DNA of 9,407 nucleotides from CANJQJ01 sp964383565 (GTDB lineage Bacteria > Pseudomonadota > Alphaproteobacteria > Sphingomonadales > Sphingomonadaceae). The translations under genes and the position numbers were made by a program. The notes below the pieces were generated by a model. It worked only from the letters and a program-made list of their open reading frames with translations. It was not told the origin of the DNA and searched no databases. Location of the stretch: positions 1 to 9,407 of the forward strand of contig CAYLIK010000123.1 in the NCBI GenBank assembly GCA_964383565.1. Reading direction: 5' to 3'. Shown piece after piece: positions 5,831 to 9,407 of this stretch; within the stretch, counting starts at the first letter, position 1, and the number at the start of each line of letters is the position of its first letter.

Positions 5831-6568
5831 TTAGGGGTGTGCGTGACCTGCCGGCGCGACCGCCGCCGAGGCGGGGAGCGAGACCGGGGTGACGGCCTGG
5901 CCTGGCGCCGTCGCCGCGACGGGCACGGTCATCGACGCGGTGACGGCCGCCGTGGCCGGAACCGAAACAGGCGCTGGTTGCGGCGCGGGCGCCTGGAAGC
6001 TGATGTCCTCATCGAGGAAACCCTTCATGGCCGATCCGCTGGCGATGAAGGCGCTCGTGCCCGTCGTGAAGAAACCGGCCACGGGGATGAACGCGACCGC
6101 CGCGACGACGCCGCCGGTGCCGGTGACGCCCTTGTCGTCAAAGGTTCCGGTCAGGCGGACGTGACGATCCCCCAGCCGAAGCGAGACGATGCGGGCGCCG
6201 ATATAGCCGGATTTGCCCCACATGCCCTTGTTCCGCACCTCGGTGATCTCTCCGACGGCAGGCGTTCCCGCGGGGATCACGACGACACCGCCGTGCATGA
6301 CATTGGCGGAGACCTCCATCTGAATGCGCTGGCCGACGCGCAGCTGCTTCTTCTTGGTTGTCAGTTCCTCGCGGGTGATGAGCGGGATTTCCGTTCCCGC
6401 ACGCAAGACCTGCTCCATCGAAGCGGGCTGAATGACCGCGACTGGTTGCGCAGGCGCGGCCACGGGTGCAGCGGCAGGCGCCGGAGTGGAAGAGGCAGGC
6501 AGACCATTCGCATGCGCCGTGCCAACGCCAGCCGCGACAAGCGCGCTGAACGCCAATAGATTTTTCAT
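5831..6568 (-). CDS. Exported Ala/Pro-rich hypothetical protein, 245 aa
   Basis: A signal peptide is clear: MKN, a hydrophobic core, and probable cleavage AHA/N after residue 20. A low-complexity Ala/Pro linker (about 21-47) follows. The central domain (about 50-190) begins VLRAGTEIPLITREEL and contains VGQRIQMEV, VVIPAGTPAVGEI and GYIGARIVSLRL. It then has a Gly/Ala-rich hydrophobic stretch (GGVVAAVAFIPVAGFF) and ends GFLDEDISF. The tail of about 50 residues is again Ala/Pro/Val-rich. The PAGT-G-I and GT-IPL elements recall the beta-barrel type seen in VirB10/TrbI-like and related sphingomonad exported proteins, but no secretion genes are nearby, so this is only a structural resemblance. The start at 6568 is an ATG with a weak GGGG motif 8 bases upstream. 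A TTG two codons earlier is less likely. Envelope location is likely; function unknown. Confidence 0.8.
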   Translation of the reverse strand: MKNLLAFSALVAAGVGTAHANGLPASSTPAPAAAPVAAPAQPVAVIQPASMEQVLRAGTEIPLITREELTTKKKQLRVGQRIQMEVSANVMHGGVVVIPAGTPAVGEITEVRNKGMWGKSGYIGARIVSLRLGDRHVRLTGTFDDKGVTGTGGVVAAVAFIPVAGFFTTGTSAFIASGSAMKGFLDEDISFQAPAPQPAPVSVPATAAVTASMTVPVAATAPGQAVTPVSLPASAAVAPAGHAHP

Positions 6569-6621
6569 AAGCAAAGCCCCGTTTGAAGTTCTTGTGTTTC
6601 TTATGGAGCGACCCGCGAGCG

Positions 6622-6650
6622 ATATCCTTGCAACCGGCTTGTCCGGTCAA
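6622..6650 (-). promoter_or_regulatory. Candidate promoter for the exported Ala/Pro-rich protein
   Basis: On the minus strand TTGACC (6650-6645) and GGATAT (6627-6622) are separated by 17 bases (GATATC at spacing 18 is also acceptable). A small dyad, ACCGG (6633-6637) with CCGGT (6643-6647), overlaps the -35 and spacer and could be an operator. The implied leader is about 45 bases. Confidence 0.4.
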
Positions 6651-6684
6651 CATGAGGTCGTGATTAACGGGCGTCCCTTATCGA

Positions 6685-6752
6685 GACGATCGCCGTCACG
6701 CTGAGGGCCGTATGTGCGGCACGGAGAGGAGCGCGAGCGGGCCGGGGTGCCC
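6685..6752 (+). pseudogene. AHSA1/SRPBCC gene 3' fragment, copy 1 (decayed)
   Basis: These 68 bases align with copy 2 at 7289-7358 with about 6 substitutions and two one-base gaps, beginning GACGATC and ending GTGCCC. They correspond to the strand segment TI(T/A)VTL(K/R)AV of AHSA1-type proteins. The gaps break the reading frame and no start or 3' end is present, so it is a relic. It ends 6 bases before the toxin stop codon of the adjacent toxin-antitoxin pair, which reads in the opposite direction. Confidence 0.75.
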
Positions 6753-6758
6753 AGCCCC

Positions 6759-7033
6759 TTACGGATATTGTCGTCGTGCGTGTACCACGGCCAGTATCTC
6801 GACTGCCTCGATTACGCGATAGATGATGATATAGTTGGGATGGACAATGGCTTCGCGTGTGCCCGGCACTCTACCGGGCGGTGGATATAAGGGTGGTCAG
6901 GCAGCCGATCGGCGGTGTGCTGAATTGCTGCGTTGAGGCGTTCCGATGCCGCCGAATTGCGCGCGGCGATATAATCGAGAATATCGAGCAGATCGGTGGT
7001 CGCCTCGTCCGACCAGACGAGGGGGAGAGTCAC
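6759..7033 (-). pseudogene. parE: ParE/RelE-family toxin, frameshifted
   Basis: The first frame, from GTG at 7033, reads as a ParE-type toxin: LVWSDEATTDLLDILDYIAARN, then ASERLNAAIQHTADRL, then HPYIHRP. There it shifts. The family-typical continuation G-R-V-P-G-T-R-E-A-I-V-H-P-N-Y, then IIIYRVIEAVEILAVVHARR and QYP, is present in the neighbouring frame and ends at TAA 6759-6761. Restoring one G in the C/G run near 6874-6878 would rejoin them into about 91 residues, the normal ParE length. As read, the protein ends early at 73 residues, with a scrambled C-terminus lacking the YIIIYRV and VLHAR-type core strands, so it should be inactive. It overlaps the antitoxin gene by 4 bases (GTGA), a normal toxin-antitoxin layout. 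A sequencing error is an alternative to true decay. ParE toxins usually act on gyrase. Confidence 0.88.
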
Positions 7034-7206
7034 TTGCTCTTATGCTTTTCGATGACGGCGCGCGCCATCGCCATGACCTGATCGTGAGGCACGCCCGGCT
7101 TTGTGGATGCCATCGCCTTTTCGACCTTGGCGCGCACCCACGCGTCATGCGCCGCAGCCTCTTCAGACGTGTCGAATTCAGATTCGATGGGCGTCAACTT
7201 GTTCAT
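7030..7206 (-). CDS. ParD/StbD-like antitoxin, 58 aa
   Basis: This short acidic-to-basic protein has a central segment DTSEEAAAHDAWVRAKVEKA followed by PGVPHDQVMAMARAVIEKHK. That is the pattern of the small antitoxins annotated as stability determinants that partner ParE/RelE toxins. The N-terminal part probably binds DNA or dimerises, and the C-terminal part wraps the toxin. It precedes the toxin with a 4-base overlap, as expected for co-translation. The ATG at 7206 is chosen because a promoter with near-consensus elements (7214-7242) ends directly upstream. The longer reading from TTG at 7242 would start inside the -35 box. There is no Shine-Dalgarno, so translation may be leaderless. The intact antitoxin beside a broken toxin fits a module losing its lethal component. 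Confidence 0.82.
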   Translation of the reverse strand: MNKLTPIESEFDTSEEAAAHDAWVRAKVEKAMASTKPGVPHDQVMAMARAVIEKHKSK

Positions 7207-7213
7207 TGCGGCG

Positions 7214-7242
7214 AGTATAGAGCATCTCCCGATGATCGACAA
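7214..7242 (-). promoter_or_regulatory. Promoter of the toxin-antitoxin operon
   Basis: On the minus strand TTGTCG (7242-7237) and TATACT (7219-7214) are spaced by exactly 17 bases. Transcription would start about 7 bases on, at or next to the A of the antitoxin ATG (7206), predicting a leaderless or nearly leaderless mRNA. Such operons are usually autorepressed by the antitoxin, but no clear operator palindrome was identified here. Confidence 0.6.
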
Positions 7243-7244
7243 AC

Positions 7245-7448
7245 AGGTTCGAGGCCAATGATCCTTGGCTCAACCTGCCCGGCGGGATGACGATCACCGT
7301 CACGCTGAAGGCGGTGTCGTGCGGCACGGAGAGGACCGTCGAGCGGGCCGAGGTGCCCGACATGATCCCGCTGGAGAGCTGCTATCTCGGCTGGCCGGAG
7401 AGGTTGCGGAACTGGCTGCAGCTGGTGGAGACCGAGATCAATCAGTGA
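7245..7448 (+). pseudogene. AHSA1/SRPBCC family gene 3' end, copy 2 (truncated)
   Basis: The frame ending at TGA 7446-7448 reads FEANDPWLNLPGG, then MTITVTLKAVSCGTE, then VPDMIPLESCYLGWPERL, then LVETEINQ. This is the C-terminal third of AHSA1-type SRPBCC proteins, whose last helix carries the CYLGW(Q)ESL..L..LVE.EI pattern. An in-frame stop at 7233-7235 and the toxin-antitoxin promoter immediately upstream show the N-terminal two thirds are missing. An ATG at 7287 would give 53 residues, but there is no ribosome-binding site and no fold-complete product. It is the best preserved of three copies and fixes the identity of the other two. Confidence 0.8.
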
Positions 7449-7458
7449 CGCAATGGCC

Positions 7459-7533
7459 CGTTCGGGCTGAGCCTGTCGAAGCCCTGCCTTTCTTTTCGTG
7501 CAGGAGGGCACTTCGACAGGCTCAGTGCGAACG
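7459..7533. repeat. Sphingomonad intergenic palindromic repeat (REP-like hairpin)
   Basis: Two 23-base arms (7459-7481 and 7511-7533) are inverted copies with two mismatches, sharing the core GCTGAGCCTGTCGAAG... / CTTCGACAGGCTCAG. The inner spacer adds CCTGC/GCAGG pairing around a T-rich loop. Such repeats are dispersed in sphingomonad intergenic regions. Here it lies between the AHSA1 copy 2 stop and the convergent end of the secreted-protein gene, where it may also act as a bidirectional terminator. Confidence 0.88.
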
Positions 7534-7569
7534 ATGCTCTCTAGAAATGGGTCGCTTTTGTGCGGGGCA

Positions 7570-7950
7570 TCAAGGGGTCGCGCGTTTGACCGGCTTTATT
7601 GGCTTGGTCGATTTCATCGGCTTCACGACGTTCACCCGCGCCAGTTCGTCGGCGGTGATCGTCCAGGGGGTCTTTGGAGCGCGCCGGAAGGTGTCGCAGG
7701 TGCCCTTGAGGCCGGGATCCTTCTGAACCGCCTTGTCGACGCCGCCGCAGACGATGCCGTGGCCGTTGCCGGCGATGCAGCTGGTCATGCCTTCGCTTTC
7801 GATCGTGACCGCGCCCTGATCCCCGCACGCCTCGAAGGCCGCGTTCGCTTTCGCGCTGTTCTGCTTGACCCGCTCGGCGGACGCTTGACTGACCGGGGCT
7901 GCCATCGTGCCCGCGAACACAAGGGCGGTGAGGATATGTCTGTTGTTCAT
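7570..7950 (-). CDS. Secreted hypothetical protein with four cysteines, 126 aa
   Basis: There is a clear signal peptide: MNNRH, a hydrophobic core (ILTALVFAGTM), and probable cleavage ASA/E after residue 25. The mature domain has cysteines at 42, 58, 68 and 85 (EACGDQG, TSCIAGNG, IVCGGVD, GTCDTF), consistent with two disulfides in the periplasm or outside the cell. The C-terminus is a basic Lys/Pro repeat-like tail (KPMKSTKPIKPVK) that might bind a polyanion or the cell wall; this is inference. GGGAG lies 8 bases before the ATG at 7950; a start five codons earlier has no such signal. A small leader hairpin (AGCCCC/GGGGCT, 7969-7985) is just upstream. It lies between two AHSA1 fragments and ends near the palindromic repeat. 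No family was recognised. Confidence 0.75.
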   Translation of the reverse strand: MNNRHILTALVFAGTMAAPVSQASAERVKQNSAKANAAFEACGDQGAVTIESEGMTSCIAGNGHGIVCGGVDKAVQKDPGLKGTCDTFRRAPKTPWTITADELARVNVVKPMKSTKPIKPVKRATP

Positions 7951-8027
7951 GCTGTCGTCTCCCACAACAGCCCCCCGGCGGGGCTGATACCATGGCGCGG
8001 GGACGCGGCATAGGCGGGTAAGATTGG

Positions 8028-8186
8028 TTAACTTGCGCGCCTGCCCGTCGAGATCGCGATCATCGTCACGCTGAAGGCTGTGTCGAGCGGCCGGCGTCCC
8101 GCTCGACGGCTGCTACTTCGGCTGACTGGAGAGCCTACGGAAGCTGGCGAAGCTGGTGCATGAAATTAGCGATAAGTTGAGTGAAG
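8028..8186 (+). pseudogene. AHSA1/SRPBCC gene 3' fragment, copy 3 (deleted and nonsense-mutated)
   Basis: Similarity to copy 2 starts around CTGCCCG.CG.GAT, continues through CGTCACGCTGAAGGC.GTGTCG, and then skips about 40 bases of copy 2. It resumes at TCCCGCT and GGCTGCTACTTCGGC. The conserved Trp codon of YLGW is here TGA, followed by LESLRKLAKLVHEISDK, recognisable as the AHSA1 final helix. Deletion, frameshift and stop make it a pseudogene fragment. The DNA becomes AT-rich immediately after it, at the junction with the restriction-type gene. Confidence 0.75.
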
Positions 8187-8197
8187 AGTTACTTTCC

Positions 8198-9407
8198 TCA
8201 AATCTTCCAAATCTTGGAAAAGCCAATTTCTGCAAGCGTAACTCCACGGTTAGCTATCGATTCCTGCGTCCATTTTGCTGCATTTCTTAACTGATCATCA
8301 ATATAAATTGATTTGTCTTGTTGCAGTATCTTCTTCTTTTCGGAAAAGTCCTTATTATCCAATTTCCCATTGATTGTCTCATTGACCAAAAATAGATTCC
8401 CGATTGCACCTACATCGTAAGCATCCTCTGTTTCTTCACCCTTAGATTGAGGAAGAATATGCTCAATAGTAAGCATTGATAAGTCTATTTCTTCCGGCAT
8501 GCCGAACTCTCTCGCGAGTTTTGTTAAACGTACCTCACCAGATTTCTGTCTCTAGTATAAGTAGAACGAAACGTAAGGCGCACGAACGGAACGGTGAATT
8601 CAGATTCATCTGGCGTTCGTTCTCTAAATTTTTCTCTCATTTCTGTCGCAACATTAGAAAATTGCTGTGCTGTCGTGCACGCTGTGGTGGATTGGGCAAG
8701 TTTTGCGTACATATTCGAAACGCCGCCGCCGCCGCGTGATTGCGTGAGAGCGTTGAATTGAAATGTGAATTTTTCGATCAGCTCGTAAGCGCTTTTCGTA
8801 GATTTTAACGAGATCACACCACTTTCGTAAAGCCGCATAATTGCCAACATCAGTGGTGCCGCCTGCGCCACTCCAAAAATCCTCAACGCCTGCAGTGATT
8901 CCTGCAGAGACCGTTGTTCCTTTTTCCAAATTACCTCACTTGGAGCCATACATTGAACATAGGTTGAGGCTGCTGACCTAAGATCATCCAAACATGATTT
9001 AGCATTGCTCTTTTTAATCTTGCTTTTGTAATGTATAAATAGACTAGCTTTTGAAACAGATGCTTCCTGCGCAAGCCAATAATGAAGCAAAAATGAGTCA
9101 GGGTCGATGGAAGTTGATTGCGAGGTCAGAGTTGAAATAAGATCAGTCCATATATTCTTAGCTTGGTCCGCCCCCTTCACGCGAGAAGGCAAGAGGCGCA
9201 TAAAATGATTTTTCAAAAGATCAGAGACACGAAGATCTTTTCCTCTCGTATTCAGCGTCTCGAATATCAGATAAGCATCATCTTCGTTATCAAGCTCGAT
9301 AGAAACAAAATGCATTTGCAATATGCAATCTCGCAAATGCTTTAGGTAGACGACAGATTTATTCTTATCGCCTTTCAGGTCATTCTTTATATAATTTCGT
9401 AATGCAC
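8198..9407 (-). pseudogene. DUF262/DUF1524 (GmrSD-like) restriction protein, partial and frameshifted
   Basis: The frame is open to the window edge, so the N-terminal start and the ParB-like nucleotide-binding part with its DGQQR motif lie outside. The visible part has the DUF262 signature AYLIFETLNTRGKDLRVSDLLKN (coded near 9276-9208), then a helical middle (to about 8524) ending TYTRDRNLVRYV and a TAA stop at 8524-8526. The neighbouring frame then continues LTKLAREFG and the DUF1524 HNH-type nuclease motif: TIEHILPQS (near 8470), IGNLFLVNETIN, and LDNKDFSEKK. Adding one T to the T-run (A-run 8526-8528 on the plus strand) rejoins the two. GmrSD-type proteins cleave modified phage DNA with NTP help. 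AT-rich composition unlike the flanking genes indicates horizontal origin. The one-base loss means inactivation, unless it is a sequencing error. Confidence 0.85.

Noticed and set aside
5720..6559. 279-codon plus-strand open frame
   Set aside because: Almost entirely R, G and D repeats. It is the antisense shadow of the exported Ala/Pro-rich gene.
7498..8013. Plus-strand open frame across the secreted-protein gene
   Set aside because: Antisense to a gene with a clear signal peptide and Shine-Dalgarno; it also starts inside the palindromic repeat.
8478..8545. Programmed -1 frameshift joining the two DUF262/DUF1524 frames
   Set aside because: The junction lacks a slippery X-XXY-YYZ heptamer in the right frame; a simple one-base deletion is the plainer explanation.

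Overview
The window looks like chromosomal DNA of a sphingomonad (Alphaproteobacteria, Sphingomonadaceae). This rests on GC-rich coding with alphaproteobacterial gene content, and on an intergenic inverted repeat at 7459-7533 carrying the GCTGAGCCTGTCGAAG core common in Sphingomonas-type genomes. The species cannot be fixed from sequence alone. No tRNA, rRNA, CRISPR, integrase or transposase was seen.

Left part (1-3766): after the 3' tail of an unidentified gene come small signalling and stress-type genes. These are an acidic hypothetical protein, a STAS/SpoIIAA-like protein in an apparent operon with a stand-alone response regulator, a DUF2171 protein, and a 68-residue conserved small protein. 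That small gene converges on a pirin gene with only 3 bases between them. A palindrome-rich intergenic region separates pirin from a divergent small exported protein, which ends in a strong hairpin terminator.

Middle part (3767-6568): the minus strand carries a 57-residue DUF465/YdcH protein, an OsmC-family thiol peroxidase, an SDR oxidoreductase of the 3-hydroxyacyl-CoA dehydrogenase type II kind, and an exported Ala/Pro-rich protein. A 444-base gene-free stretch lies between the last two.

Right part (6569-9407) is accessory and decayed. A ParD/ParE-type toxin-antitoxin pair with a frameshifted toxin sits between two direct copies of the 3' end of an AHSA1/SRPBCC gene. A third, more damaged copy lies exactly where the DNA turns AT-rich. 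That AT-rich segment holds a DUF262/DUF1524 (GmrSD-like) restriction-type gene, cut by the window edge and also broken by an apparent one-base deletion. A cysteine-containing secreted protein and the sphingomonad repeat hairpin lie between copies two and three. The repeated AHSA1 3' ends next to accessory modules are the most unusual structural signal in the window. They could reflect repeated insertion at one gene 3' end, or decay of a tandem AHSA1 array.
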